DNA of 64,000 nt from Acinetobacter rongchengensis (GCF_003611475.1 NZ_RAXT01000004.1:1-64000); one strand, 5' to 3'; positions 9,659 through 18,564 are shown, numbered from the stretch's first letter. Numbers and translations are program-made. Notes: generated by a model from the letters alone, not told the origin.

Positions 9659-10251
9659 TGCGTATAGATCAACAGCTTGCCGAAAAATGGATTAGTGCTG
9701 GAGCAAGCGTTCTCGATTTAGGTTGTGGTGATGGTGAATTACTGGCACAAATGGGCAAAAAGCAACAAATTCACGCTTATGGCTTAGAAATTGATCAAGA
9801 AAAGATTGCAATTGCCGTAAGCAAAGGGTTAAATATTATTCAACAAGACTTAAACCTCGGTTTGGGACGCTTTGCTGACCAGTCTTTTGACTATGTGGTT
9901 ATGGCACAAGCTTTGCAAGCTGTAGATGCACCTGATGTGTTATTACGCGATATGGTGCGTGTGGGAAAACAAGCAATCATTACTTTTCCTAATTTTGCGC
10001 ATTGGAAGACTCGCTCTTTCCTTGCCCTGAAAGGGATGATGCCCGTTTCTGATGCATTACCGTATATGTGGTACAATACACCCAATATCCACTTATGCAC
10101 CTTTCGTGATTTTGAAGCACTGTGTGCAGAAAATCAGATTCAAATTATCGATCGACTCGCCGTGAATGGGAACCAACAAGGAAGCTTTTTAAGTAAAGCT
10201 ATACCGAATTTGTTCGGCGAAGTCGCTATTTATCGAGTGAGCGCTCTATGA
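9658..10251 (+). CDS. metW: Methionine biosynthesis protein MetW
   Basis: 197-residue class I SAM-dependent methyltransferase fold. Motif I is VLDLGCGDGELL (about 20-31), followed by the acidic end of strand beta-2 (GLEID). MetW is encoded next to MetX in many proteobacteria and is thought to support or activate homoserine acylation; its exact biochemical role is less settled than that of MetX. A strong AAGGAGG (9644-9650) precedes the start, which overlaps the metX stop by one base. Its own stop overlaps the next start (ATGA). Confidence 0.95.
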   Translation: MRIDQQLAEKWISAGASVLDLGCGDGELLAQMGKKQQIHAYGLEIDQEKIAIAVSKGLNIIQQDLNLGLGRFADQSFDYVVMAQALQAVDAPDVLLRDMVRVGKQAIITFPNFAHWKTRSFLALKGMMPVSDALPYMWYNTPNIHLCTFRDFEALCAENQIQIIDRLAVNGNQQGSFLSKAIPNLFGEVAIYRVSAL

Positions 10252-10844
10252 AAAAATTATTATTAGGTAGTACCTTATTTTTTGGACTGTTAAGCATTCA
10301 AGCCCATGCGGACTATGTTCCACAACAACAGCAATCTGTATCACAAATGGCTGCACAATATGCGCATATGAATGTTGCAGATTTACAAAAAGCAGCTAGA
10401 TCTGGACAACCAGCAGCACAATTCTATTTAGCGACGCATTTCCAAGCAGGTACAGGTGGTGTTTCTAAAGATATGAAACAAGCTTTTGCTTGGTATAAAG
10501 CTGCTGCTGACCAAGGTGTTTCTGCTGCACAACTTAATGTTGGTCGTATGTATGCAGACGGTCTTGGTGTATCTAAGAGTGAAACTGCTGCTCGTCAATA
10601 TTTTGAAAAAGCAGCAAGCCACGGCGATAACCGTGCTAGTTTTAACTTAGCGGTGATGGAAGAGCAAAAGAAAAACTACATGGGTGCTTACCAATGGTAT
10701 GAGCTTTCTACTCGTGATGGCATGTTAGACAATAAAGTCATTTCAATGTCGCAAAGCAAGAAAACTGCTTTGGCTGCAAACTTAACTCAAGATCAAATTC
10801 GTACTGCAACTCAACGTGCGGATCAATGGATTCAAGCGCAATAA
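10248..10844 (+). CDS. Secreted Sel1-like (TPR) repeat protein
   Basis: 198 residues with a clear signal peptide (MKKLLLGSTLFFGLLSIQAHA, cleavage before DYV), so the mature protein is periplasmic. Two to three Sel1-type repeats are visible, for example A-F-A-W-Y-K-A-A-A-D-Q-G (about 84-95) and A-R-Q-Y-F-E-K-A-A-S-H-G (about 120-131), plus a degenerate YQWYELSTRDG. Such repeats form alpha-helical protein-binding solenoids. It starts inside the metW stop codon (ATGA) and ends at a terminator, so it is the last gene of the metX-metW series although no link to methionine is evident. The partner protein is unknown. Confidence 0.88.
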   Translation: MKKLLLGSTLFFGLLSIQAHADYVPQQQQSVSQMAAQYAHMNVADLQKAARSGQPAAQFYLATHFQAGTGGVSKDMKQAFAWYKAAADQGVSAAQLNVGRMYADGLGVSKSETAARQYFEKAASHGDNRASFNLAVMEEQKKNYMGAYQWYELSTRDGMLDNKVISMSQSKKTALAANLTQDQIRTATQRADQWIQAQ

Positions 10845-10860
10845 GCAGAATTATGATTAT

Positions 10861-10885
10861 GAAAGCACCTTCGGGTGCTTTTTTA
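10861..10885 (+). terminator. Terminator after Sel1-repeat gene (bidirectional)
   Basis: Stem AAGCACC (10863-10869), TTCG tetraloop and GGTGCTT (10874-10880), then a T run. It lies between convergent genes and could stop both. Confidence 0.9.
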
Positions 10886-11155
10886 TTTGTCGGATAAGTT
10901 AAAACAATATTCTTGCATTGCTTTAAGAAATTCTGGGGTGATTGGAAAACCTGAAGCCGAACCAATCACTGAATCTATACCACAGTTTGGACACACAGCC
11001 GTTGTTTCATCATCCCACCACTCATTTATGCTTTGATAAGCAAAGATATTTAAACAATAAAAACATCCACACTTTTCACTTTCACTCAGGATTTCCCGAT
11101 GATTACTTGAAGTTCGATGTGCAGCGATGACATCAGATAAATCAAAATGACACAT
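10883..11155 (-). CDS. Small zinc-ribbon-like cytoplasmic protein
   Basis: 90 residues. It contains CGCFYC (about 29-34) and CPNCG (about 55-59), spaced as in a four-Cys zinc-ribbon or treble-clef fold. No signal peptide or membrane helix is seen. The segment NCGIDSVIG...FPITPEFL resembles a family of short conserved cytoplasmic proteins of unknown function. It is convergent with the preceding gene, with its stop inside the terminator region. Translation starts at 11155, preceded by TAAGAG. Function unknown; the coding call is well supported by the paired Cys motifs. Confidence 0.78.
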   Translation of the reverse strand: MCHFDLSDVIAAHRTSSNHREILSESEKCGCFYCLNIFAYQSINEWWDDETTAVCPNCGIDSVIGSASGFPITPEFLKAMQEYCFNLSDK

Positions 11156-11310
11156 CTCTTATTATTCTTTTCTACAAATTCTACAAAAGTAACTGAATAT
11201 AATAAAAGTATAACTGTACGCATTTCAAAATACTTGAATCTTGTAATTTTTCAATTTAGCGGCAGAATCAGCTAAAATACGCCACATTATTCAAAATCAG
11301 AGCAATTGAA

Positions 11311-11937
11311 ATGTCTGCACAAGATTGGTTATCCCAAGGAACACTGGTACTCGCAAGTAACAACAAAGGCAAAATTGCTGAATTTGAAAAAATGTTTGCT
11401 GAATTGAATTTACCTGTAGACGTGATTCCACAAGGAAAACTCAATATCGAAGATGCGATTGAAGATGGTTTAAGCTTTATTGAAAACGCCATTATCAAAG
11501 CACGTCATGCAAGTCGTATTTCAGGAAAACCTGCAATTGCAGATGACTCAGGTATTTGTGTACCCGTGCTAGGTGGTGCGCCAGGAATCTATTCAGCTCG
11601 CTATGCAGGCGAACACGGTGATGATGCTGCAAACAATGTAAAACTACTAGAAAATTTAAAAGCTTATCGTCAAGATGGCGTAACAATTGAAGGTATGTTT
11701 GTTTGTGTACTGGCTTTGGTTCAACATGCGGATGACCCACTTCCACAAATTTTCCAAGGCATTTGGCAAGGTGAAATTTTAGAACAAGCACGTGGTGAAA
11801 ATGGTTTTGGCTATGACCCGCTGTTTTGGTTACCTGAACTGAGTATTTCCAGCGCGGAAATAAGTAAAGAAGAAAAAAATAAAATCAGCCATCGTGGTCA
11901 GGCAATGCAATTATTTAAAGCAAGTTTACAAAATTAA
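11311..11937 (+). CDS. rdgB: Non-canonical purine NTP pyrophosphatase RdgB
   Basis: 208-residue HAM1/RdgB family house-cleaning enzyme that hydrolyses dITP, ITP and XTP to monophosphates so that deaminated purines are not built into DNA. The nucleotide-binding N-terminus LVLASNNKGKIAEF (about 11-24), ADDSGICV (about 76-83) and the substrate region GFGYDPLF (about 168-175), followed by a late SHRGQA, are all present. Length is normal for the family. It is transcribed alone; downstream lies a C/T-rich inverted repeat and a convergent transporter gene. Confidence 0.96.
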   Translation: MSAQDWLSQGTLVLASNNKGKIAEFEKMFAELNLPVDVIPQGKLNIEDAIEDGLSFIENAIIKARHASRISGKPAIADDSGICVPVLGGAPGIYSARYAGEHGDDAANNVKLLENLKAYRQDGVTIEGMFVCVLALVQHADDPLPQIFQGIWQGEILEQARGENGFGYDPLFWLPELSISSAEISKEEKNKISHRGQAMQLFKASLQN

Positions 11938-11946
11938 TTTGGTTTC

Positions 11947-11970
11947 CCCTCTCCTGCTCTATGGAGAGGG
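11947..11970. repeat. CCCTCTCC/GGAGAGGG inverted repeat, copy 1
   Basis: Perfect 8-base arms (11947-11954 and 11963-11970) around an 8-base loop, between the convergent genes rdgB and the AEC transporter. The same arms recur as a longer palindrome at 18565-18588. There is no T run, so it is not a classical terminator. Confidence 0.65.
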
Positions 11971-12017
11971 TTAAGTTTTATCAATTCTTCTGTGAAAATC
12001 AAAATCCAAAGATGAAT

Positions 12018-12902
12018 TTATAACAAATGCATCACGCCCCCATATAACAGGCATACCACGCAACTCACAATGGTTCCCGAAGCAATATATTTTGCAGAAA
12101 TACCTGTCCCTTGATAATGCGTCTCTAATGCAACAATATTTGCGGCTGGCGGTAGACAAAACAGTAAAAACATCACGCCGATATAGTTTTCAATGTGTGG
12201 TATCGATAAAAAATAATAAGCAAAACCACAAAGTATTGCACCACAAAACAGCTTGAGTATTGCCATACGAATACTCCACTGCAAATCCTCGATATGCACT
12301 TTGGTTTTGCGTAACCACATTCCCAAAACACACATCCCCGCAAAGCTCATACACCATTTTGCAAGGGTATAAATCCAGTCGATGACGATATGGTTTTGAA
12401 ATTGTTGCACATCAAAACACCGAATTATTCCAGCCATGAATAATGCAATTACAGGTGGTGATTGCAGCATTTTTTTGAGAATAGTGAAAATAGGTTGAGG
12501 CTCAGTACTCACTGAGGTGACAGCCCATGAATTTCCAAAGATTGAAACGCCAATATAGAGTGGAATCATTGCCATACTATGTTCAGAACCAAAAATTGCC
12601 AAAGCAATTGGAAAACCCAACCATGCCATATTGGTATAACTAAAACACAGTGCAGCCAAACGATCTTTAAACAGCTTTAAATAAACAAAGAACAGAATAA
12701 AACAGGAAAAAATTGCAAATAGAATTAAAGCAATACTTCCCGATTTATAAAAAACCATATTGTAAATAATCACAATCGGAATAAATAACCGAGCAAGCAA
12801 TAATGACAGTATCGATTTTAAACTGATTGTAAATTTGCTATTTGCCAGTATTAAGCCACAAATAAAAGACAATAGTGGAAATAACAAAGCCACAGTACAC
12901 AT
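12018..12902 (-). CDS. AEC (auxin efflux carrier-like) family transporter
   Basis: 294-residue integral inner-membrane protein with about nine or ten hydrophobic helices along its length. The pattern (charged short loops, a gap after helix 5, the GTGISAKYIASGT segment near the C-terminus, TMAWLGFP-like NMAWLGFPIA in helix 4) fits the AEC/Mem_trans family, whose bacterial members export or import small organic anions such as malonate. The substrate cannot be read from sequence. It faces rdgB convergently and is divergent from the agmatine deiminase region. Confidence 0.82.
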   Translation of the reverse strand: MCTVALLFPLLSFICGLILANSKFTISLKSILSLLLARLFIPIVIIYNMVFYKSGSIALILFAIFSCFILFFVYLKLFKDRLAALCFSYTNMAWLGFPIALAIFGSEHSMAMIPLYIGVSIFGNSWAVTSVSTEPQPIFTILKKMLQSPPVIALFMAGIIRCFDVQQFQNHIVIDWIYTLAKWCMSFAGMCVLGMWLRKTKVHIEDLQWSIRMAILKLFCGAILCGFAYYFLSIPHIENYIGVMFLLFCLPPAANIVALETHYQGTGISAKYIASGTIVSCVVCLLYGGVMHLL

Positions 12903-13270
12903 CTCAAGAGATTAGAGTATCGATAGTAACATATCGTATTGAACTACAAACCAAACTCGCTATTAAGCGTTTTTATAAAAACAAAAAATATTAAATATAT
13001 TAATATAAATTATATATTTAGAAATAATTACCATGATAAAAAACAACACTTTTAGGTGAATATTTAAGTACATATTCAAGTATTATTTGTTGACAATATT
13101 TTCGTTTGAATTAGTATGGAAATGATCTGCTATTTGGAAAATACAGAGATTACCCACTGATATAAATAAAAACGCTACCCATGCTGCAAAGGAATATTTG
13201 CTCATAATTTAAACAAAAGAGCAATTATACTTGAGCAAAAATTATAAATTGGAAAAGGATTCCAAATACA
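12903..13270. other. Intergenic region upstream of agmatine deiminase gene
   Basis: 368 very AT-rich bases between the divergent transporter and deiminase genes. A promoter-like TTGACA (13090-13095) with TAGTAT (13112-13117, 16-base spacer) points rightward. The minus strand contains a 40-codon ORF (13083-13205) described separately. Nothing else was recognised. Confidence 0.5.
13083..13205 (-). CDS. Candidate 40-residue single-pass membrane protein
   Basis: An uninterrupted short ORF beginning with ATG at 13205. The sequence starts MSKYSFAAWVAFLFISVG and then has a polar tail ending NSNENIVNK, so it reads as one hydrophobic helix (about residues 6-25) with a short polar C-terminus. It lacks a good Shine-Dalgarno sequence, which lowers confidence. 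No homologue is recognised. It could be a real small membrane protein or a chance ORF in AT-rich DNA. Confidence 0.3.
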   Translation of the reverse strand: MSKYSFAAWVAFLFISVGNLCIFQIADHFHTNSNENIVNK

Positions 13271-14404
13271 ATGAATGTAACACGTAGACAATTTTTAGCT
13301 TTATCAGCAGCTGCAAGTGCATTAGTGATTACAGGATGCGGTAGTAGCGACAATGATGATTCACCTGCTACAACACCTCCTACCGAACCAAGTACTAAAA
13401 ATATTGGCACAATGCCAGATGAAGCTGAACCACATACACGCACATGGATGACATTCGGTGCGTCAGATCAAATCCATGAACCTGCGAATATTAATGGCTT
13501 ACGTGATGATCTTGCTAGAATCGCACTCAGTATCGCTGCTTTTGAACCTGTTTCAGTATTGGTTCGTGCCAACGAAATAGATATTGCTCGTGCAAAAATG
13601 CATCATCCGAATATTACCTTTGTCACGGGAACAATGGATGACTTTTGGGCACGTGACACAGGTCCAGTGTTTGTAAAAGATGCTCAGAATAAACTCACAG
13701 GTATCGATTTTAACTTTAATGGTTGGGGGAAAAAACAAAGCCACAATAGTGATAAAACGGTTGCAGCTCAAATCTTGAGTCATGTGAATATTGCACGCGT
13801 TAATTCATCATTGACACTTGAAGGTGGTGGTATTGAAGTGGATGGCTTAGGTACGGCGATTATCACCGAAAGCTGTGTGTTAAATGACAATAGAAACCCT
13901 GGTGTTACAAAAGCTGCTTGCGAGGCTGAACTGAAACGCTGTTTAGGTATTCGTAAAGTGATTTGGTTACCGGGAATTAAAGACAAAGACATCACAGATG
14001 GTCATACTGACTTTTATGCTCGTTTTGTCAGTGAAGGGGTTGTTGTTACCGCTTATGATAGTGACCCAGAATCTTATGATCATGCTGTAACCAAACGTCA
14101 TCTTGAAATCTTAAAAACAGCAACAGATGTCAAAGGTAACCCCATCAAAGTTATAGAGTTAAAAGCACCTACGACGCTTCGAGTAAAAAATCCGAGTGAA
14201 GACTTTGCTGCTGGCTATATCAATTATTATGTATGTAATAGTGCAGTGATCATGCCTGAGTTTGGAGATGCTGTTGCAGATGCTGAGGCGAAACAAAAAC
14301 TTCAATCATTGTTCCCAAATAGAAGCATTGTACAGATTAATATTGATTATATTGCTGCGGGAGGTGGTGGAATTCATTGTACGACGCAACAGCAACCTGT
14401 GTAA
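13271..14404 (+). CDS. Tat-exported agmatine deiminase family lipoprotein
   Basis: 377 residues. The N-terminus has a twin-arginine motif (TRRQFLAL, R5-R6) and a lipobox (VITGC, Cys23), so it should be exported folded and lipidated. The rest is a peptidylarginine/agmatine deiminase domain: FWARDTGPVF (about 120-129), LEGGGIEVDG, GHTDFYARF and the catalytic-Cys end GGGGIHCTTQQQP (Cys370). Cytosolic family members convert agmatine to N-carbamoylputrescine and ammonia; an exported version is unusual, and the substrate might instead be extracellular agmatine or a peptidyl-arginine. AAAGGA lies before the start. It sits 86 bases upstream of tatA. Confidence 0.9.
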   Translation: MNVTRRQFLALSAAASALVITGCGSSDNDDSPATTPPTEPSTKNIGTMPDEAEPHTRTWMTFGASDQIHEPANINGLRDDLARIALSIAAFEPVSVLVRANEIDIARAKMHHPNITFVTGTMDDFWARDTGPVFVKDAQNKLTGIDFNFNGWGKKQSHNSDKTVAAQILSHVNIARVNSSLTLEGGGIEVDGLGTAIITESCVLNDNRNPGVTKAACEAELKRCLGIRKVIWLPGIKDKDITDGHTDFYARFVSEGVVVTAYDSDPESYDHAVTKRHLEILKTATDVKGNPIKVIELKAPTTLRVKNPSEDFAAGYINYYVCNSAVIMPEFGDAVADAEAKQKLQSLFPNRSIVQINIDYIAAGGGGIHCTTQQQPV

Positions 14405-14493
14405 TCGTATCAACTAAATTACATACGACATATTTTTGTCATTTTAGCTTGTTATAGTAAAAAAAATTAATATTTTTAAAAAGGAAATGAATG

Positions 14494-14718
14494 ATGGCAG
14501 GATTATCAATTTGGCATGTGCTGATTTTTGCAATTGTTGTGATCTTATTGTTCGGTACATCTAAACTCAAAAACTTAGGTAAAGATGTTGGCGGTGCAGT
14601 CAAAGACTTTAAAAAGTCGATCAAAGATGACGAAACGACGGCTACTTCAAATACTGAGCCACGTACTTTAGAACATCAAAATACCAATACTGATGTGAAC
14701 TCTACTGTAAAACATTAA
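14494..14718 (+). CDS. tatA: Twin-arginine translocase subunit TatA
   Basis: 74 residues: one N-terminal membrane helix (about 3-20), the F-G-T-S-K-L hinge (Phe-Gly conserved), an amphipathic helix ([20 protein letters not shown]) and an acidic tail. It forms the size-adjustable pore component of the Tat system that moves folded proteins across the inner membrane. The second of two adjacent ATGs (14491, 14494) is chosen because AAGGAA (14481-14486) then has better spacing. First gene of tatABC. Confidence 0.96.
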   Translation: MAGLSIWHVLIFAIVVILLFGTSKLKNLGKDVGGAVKDFKKSIKDDETTATSNTEPRTLEHQNTNTDVNSTVKH

Positions 14719-14735
14719 GCGTAGAGGCGTAGAAC

Positions 14736-15209
14736 ATGTTAGATGTCGGATTTTCAGAATTACTCGTATTCGGGATCATTGCACTTTTAGTGCTTGGTCC
14801 TGAGAAACTACCTGAAGCTGCACGTTTTGCTGCCAAATGGTATAGCAAATTTAAGCGAGCCATTACGAGTGTTCAAAATGATATTGACCGTGAATTACGT
14901 CTTTCTGAATTCCGTGAGCAAATGCAGCAAGAAATGAAACGCATCCAAGAACTTGAGCAAAAAATGCAAGCTCAAATGAATGAGTTACAACAACAATCTA
15001 TACTTGCTGCAGAGCAACAAAAACAGACAGCACGACCAGATAATAAGAATTTCTCCCATACTTTTACTCATTTAACTCAGTTAAGAACGGCTGTTCCTTC
15101 AAGTTATAGAGTAAAAATTTGGCTTGATCGGCAAAACTGTATACATCAAAGCATTGACACTGTGGACATCCAAAAGATCAATACCGTTGAACTGAAGGTG
15201 GCTGTATGA
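14736..15209 (+). CDS. tatB: Twin-arginine translocase subunit TatB
   Basis: 157 residues: an N-terminal helix with the typical MLDVGFSELLVFGIIALLVLGPEKLP-type pattern (Glu at about 8, Gly-Pro hinge), followed by a long charged coiled-coil-like helix (about 45-95) and a variable tail. With TatC it forms the receptor for twin-arginine signal peptides. GAGGCG precedes the start, 17 bases after tatA. The stop overlaps the tatC start (ATGA). Confidence 0.95.
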   Translation: MLDVGFSELLVFGIIALLVLGPEKLPEAARFAAKWYSKFKRAITSVQNDIDRELRLSEFREQMQQEMKRIQELEQKMQAQMNELQQQSILAAEQQKQTARPDNKNFSHTFTHLTQLRTAVPSSYRVKIWLDRQNCIHQSIDTVDIQKINTVELKVAV

Positions 15210-16000
15210 CGGATTCATTACTTCCACAAATTCAAACATCGACAGAAAAAACTCAGGATTCTGAGCAACCACAACTTGAAGCAATGCCGATTACCCAACA
15301 TCTTGTTGCATTACGGAAGCATTTATTCAAAATCGTTGGTGCATTATTGCTGATTTTCTTCTGTTTACTGCCCTTTGCCAATAAAACTTATATTGCATTA
15401 TCTGAACCTCTCAGAAAGCAACTGCCTGCAAATTCAACCATGATTGCCACAGATGTCACTGCAACATTTATGGCACCATTTAAATTGAATTTCTTTATCG
15501 CGCTGATGTTGGCAATGCCTTTTATTATTTATCAATTATGGGCATTTATTCGACCTGCTTTATATGAAAAGGAAAAGAATCTCGCCTTTCCATTGTTATT
15601 GGGCAGCATTGTTCTGTTTTATTCAGGCATTGCTTTTGCATACTTCATTGCATTGCCATCGATATTGCATTTCTTTATGAGTGTTTCCCCTGAAACCGTA
15701 GCACCCATGACAGATATCAATAGTTATCTTAACTTTTGTTTGAAACTATTTTTGGTTTTTGGTGTGACTTTTGAGATTCCAATTATCACGTTAATCTTAA
15801 TTTTGGTAGGTCTGGTTTCGACAAAAACACTCGCAGAAAAACGTCGTTTTATTATTGTTGGATGTTTCTTTATTTCAATGTTTATTACACCACCCGATGC
15901 GATTTCAATGATTATGTTAGCAATCCCGATGTGGATGCTGTTTGAGCTGGGCTTACTGTTTGGTAAGTTACTCGAAAAGCGTCATAAAACAGAAGCTTAA
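15206..16000 (+). CDS. tatC: Twin-arginine translocase subunit TatC
   Basis: 264 residues with six membrane helices. The cytoplasmic N-terminal motif M-P-I-T-Q-H-L-V-A-L-R-K-H (about 27-39) matches the conserved H-L-x-E-L-R-x-R region that recognises the twin-arginine motif, with Ala in place of the usual Glu. FIRPALYEKEK and the GVTFEIPI segment are also conserved. A 25-residue polar N-terminal extension precedes the family core. It is translationally coupled to tatB and followed by a terminator. Confidence 0.96.
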   Translation: MTDSLLPQIQTSTEKTQDSEQPQLEAMPITQHLVALRKHLFKIVGALLLIFFCLLPFANKTYIALSEPLRKQLPANSTMIATDVTATFMAPFKLNFFIALMLAMPFIIYQLWAFIRPALYEKEKNLAFPLLLGSIVLFYSGIAFAYFIALPSILHFFMSVSPETVAPMTDINSYLNFCLKLFLVFGVTFEIPIITLILILVGLVSTKTLAEKRRFIIVGCFFISMFITPPDAISMIMLAIPMWMLFELGLLFGKLLEKRHKTEA

Positions 16001-16026
16001 ATCGTAATCCAATAATCTTATGATCA

Positions 16027-16059
16027 TAAAAAAGCGACTTCATTATGAGTCGTTTTTTA
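16027..16059 (+). terminator. Rho-independent terminator after tatC
   Basis: The stem pairs a CGACT-containing arm with AGTCG, flanked by A-rich and T-rich runs (AAAAAG...GTTTTTT), 27 bases after the tatC stop. Confidence 0.85.
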
Positions 16060-16280
16060 TGTTTAGGACTTCGATAAAACATAAATACAATGTTCTCAAG
16101 AGCAGTTCAACGCTTCCATTCCCCATCAAAAAATTAGCTTTAAGAATTTGAAACTTAAATGAAGCTTAAATTTAATCAATATTAAATATAAACGTAAGAA
16201 AGCTTACACATTACTCCGCTATGTTCTATGGCTTATTAAATATTTTATTTATCAATTACTTTAAGCCAAAGGGAAGCATC

Positions 16281-18449
16281 ATGACAGACCTCACGCCATA
16301 TCATGAAGAGCAAGAGTTAGACAATAACACTTCAAATAACATTCATTTCCGTGACATTTTAGAACAACGTATCTCTCGCCGTAGTCTGATTACCAAAACA
16401 GCGAGTGGCGCGGCAGCACTTGCTTTGGCATCAAGCCTTACAGGCTGTAATGATGATGACAATTCAAGCACGACTACACCACCAACAACGATTAAAAAAC
16501 CAGAAAAATTAAGTTTTAAACCCGTTGCAAAAAATTTAAATGATATTGTTACCGTTCCTGAAGGTTATGAAGCAAATGTGCTTTATGCGATGGGAGACTC
16601 AATTAACCCTGCATATGCAGAATGGGATGACAATAACGTTCCAACAGGTTTAAGTTTTCAATTCCGCTCAGGTGATTGCCATGACGGTATGAGTTATTTT
16701 GGTCTAAATAGCTCAACTCAAAAGTATGATGCAAAAGCTTCTGATCGTGGTTTATTGGTTATGAACCATGAATACATCAATCCAACCTTTTTACACCCTA
16801 AAGGCGCAACCAAAGTCGATGGTCGTCGCCCTGAAGATGAAGTGATTCGTGAAGTGAATGCGCACGGTGTTTCGATTATTGAGTTAAAGAAAGACAGTAA
16901 AACTCAAAAAGTCGAAATCGTTAAAAATTCTGTATTGAACCGTCGTATTACAGCTGCAACAGTTATGGACTTTGGCGGTATCGTGGCGGGTAGTGAATTG
17001 GTTACCACTAAATATTCTCCAGTAGCAAAACAAACTCGTGGTACGCATAATAACTGTGGTAATGGTTATACGCCATGGGGAACATATTTAACGACTGAAG
17101 AAAACTATATTGGTTACTTTGTGCGTAATAAAGGTGATGATGCAAAACGAACAGCTGCTGAAATTGTGGCACTCAATCGCTATGGTTTAAAAGATGGTGC
17201 TAGTTCTCGTTACAGCTGGGAAACCGCTATAGGCTCATTACAAGAACAAGATTTATATGACCGTTGGAACGCATCTGTAACTGCCAATTCAGCGACACAA
17301 GACTATCGTAATGGTGCCAATACCTTTGGTTGGATCGTTGAAATTGATCCTTTTGATCGTAGTCAAAACCCAGTCAAACGTACCAGTTTAGGACGTTTTG
17401 CACATGAGGATTGTCGTGCAAGCCGTTTGATCGAAGGTGAAAATCTTGCGTTCTATATGGGTGATGACTCTCGTGGTGAATACATCTACAAGTTTGTTTC
17501 TGATGCAAAATGGGATGCCAAAGATGTCAATGGTGGCTACCGTGCTGGTGACAAATACATGAACTCAGGCAAATTGTATGTTGCCAAGTTTAATAATGAT
17601 GGTACTGGACAATGGATTGAACTTGCTTATGGTAAAAATGGTTTAACCAATACCAATGCAGTTTATCCTTTTAAATCACAAGCTGAAGTCACCACTTTCG
17701 CTCGTTTAGCAGGTGATGCTGTCGGTGCTACCAAGATGGATCGTCCAGAATGGGTTGCCGTCAATCCTGAAAATGGTGAAGTCTACGTTACACTGACCAA
17801 CAACTCGAACCGTGGTACTGCACATGCATTAGATGCAGCAAACCCTCGTAACTATGTTGATCCTGAAGGTGGCAAAGGCAATGTGAATGGTCACATTATT
17901 CGGTTCCATGAAAAAGACAACAAAACCACAGCTGAGAGCTTCACTTGGGATATTTACTTATTCGGTGCTGAAGCAAAAATGGCAAGCAATATCAACCTTT
18001 CTGGTTTGAATGATAATAATGATTTATCTTCTCCAGATGGCATGTGGTTTGATCCACGTGGTGTATTGTGGATTCAAACCGATGATGGCGCATATACAGA
18101 CACCACAAACTGTATGATGCTGGCTGCCCTACCAGGTAAAGTGGGTGATGGTGCTAAAGCGACAACGTCAGCAGGACAAGAAACCATCGTCGGGGCAAAA
18201 GTCACTGATGAAAATTTACGTCGCTTCCTGACAGGCCCTAAAGAATGTGAAATCACAGGTGTAACCATGACACCAGACTTCAAAGCCATCTTTATCAATG
18301 TGCAACACCCAGGTGAGGATTCGAAGTCTTATAGCACACCAACCAGTCATTGGCCTGCTACACAAAAAGATCCGAACAATAAAACAGCTCGTCCACGTTC
18401 AGCAACAGTGGTTATTACCCGTAAAGACGGTGGCCTAATTGCAGGTTAA
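16281..18449 (+). CDS. phoX: PhoX-family phosphatase, Tat-exported lipoprotein
   Basis: 722 residues from ATG 16281 (AAGGGAAG upstream; the frame is open 60 bases further, but without a ribosome site). A 30-residue cytosolic-type extension precedes a twin-arginine signal (ISRRSLITK, R33-R34) and a lipobox-like SLTGC (Cys56). The body is a DUF839/PhoX beta-propeller. MNHEYINP, HNNCGNGYTPWGTYLTTEEN (iron-ligand Cys and Glu region), RFAHEDCR and SPDGMWFDPRG match PhoX, a Ca2+/Fe3+ alkaline phosphatase that frees phosphate from organic esters in the periplasm. No standard Pho box was recognised upstream. It sits directly downstream of tatABC, the machine it needs. Confidence 0.9.
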   Translation: MTDLTPYHEEQELDNNTSNNIHFRDILEQRISRRSLITKTASGAAALALASSLTGCNDDDNSSTTTPPTTIKKPEKLSFKPVAKNLNDIVTVPEGYEANVLYAMGDSINPAYAEWDDNNVPTGLSFQFRSGDCHDGMSYFGLNSSTQKYDAKASDRGLLVMNHEYINPTFLHPKGATKVDGRRPEDEVIREVNAHGVSIIELKKDSKTQKVEIVKNSVLNRRITAATVMDFGGIVAGSELVTTKYSPVAKQTRGTHNNCGNGYTPWGTYLTTEENYIGYFVRNKGDDAKRTAAEIVALNRYGLKDGASSRYSWETAIGSLQEQDLYDRWNASVTANSATQDYRNGANTFGWIVEIDPFDRSQNPVKRTSLGRFAHEDCRASRLIEGENLAFYMGDDSRGEYIYKFVSDAKWDAKDVNGGYRAGDKYMNSGKLYVAKFNNDGTGQWIELAYGKNGLTNTNAVYPFKSQAEVTTFARLAGDAVGATKMDRPEWVAVNPENGEVYVTLTNNSNRGTAHALDAANPRNYVDPEGGKGNVNGHIIRFHEKDNKTTAESFTWDIYLFGAEAKMASNINLSGLNDNNDLSSPDGMWFDPRGVLWIQTDDGAYTDTTNCMMLAALPGKVGDGAKATTSAGQETIVGAKVTDENLRRFLTGPKECEITGVTMTPDFKAIFINVQHPGEDSKSYSTPTSHWPATQKDPNNKTARPRSATVVITRKDGGLIAG

Positions 18450-18564
18450 GCCATTTAATTTGTCTTAAATTTTGTATCAGAAGCTTTCATTTTCAATACG
18501 TGTTGATTCAATAAACTTCTTTGATAAGCCGAGTTGTGATAGACATTTATTTACAAAGGAAGTT

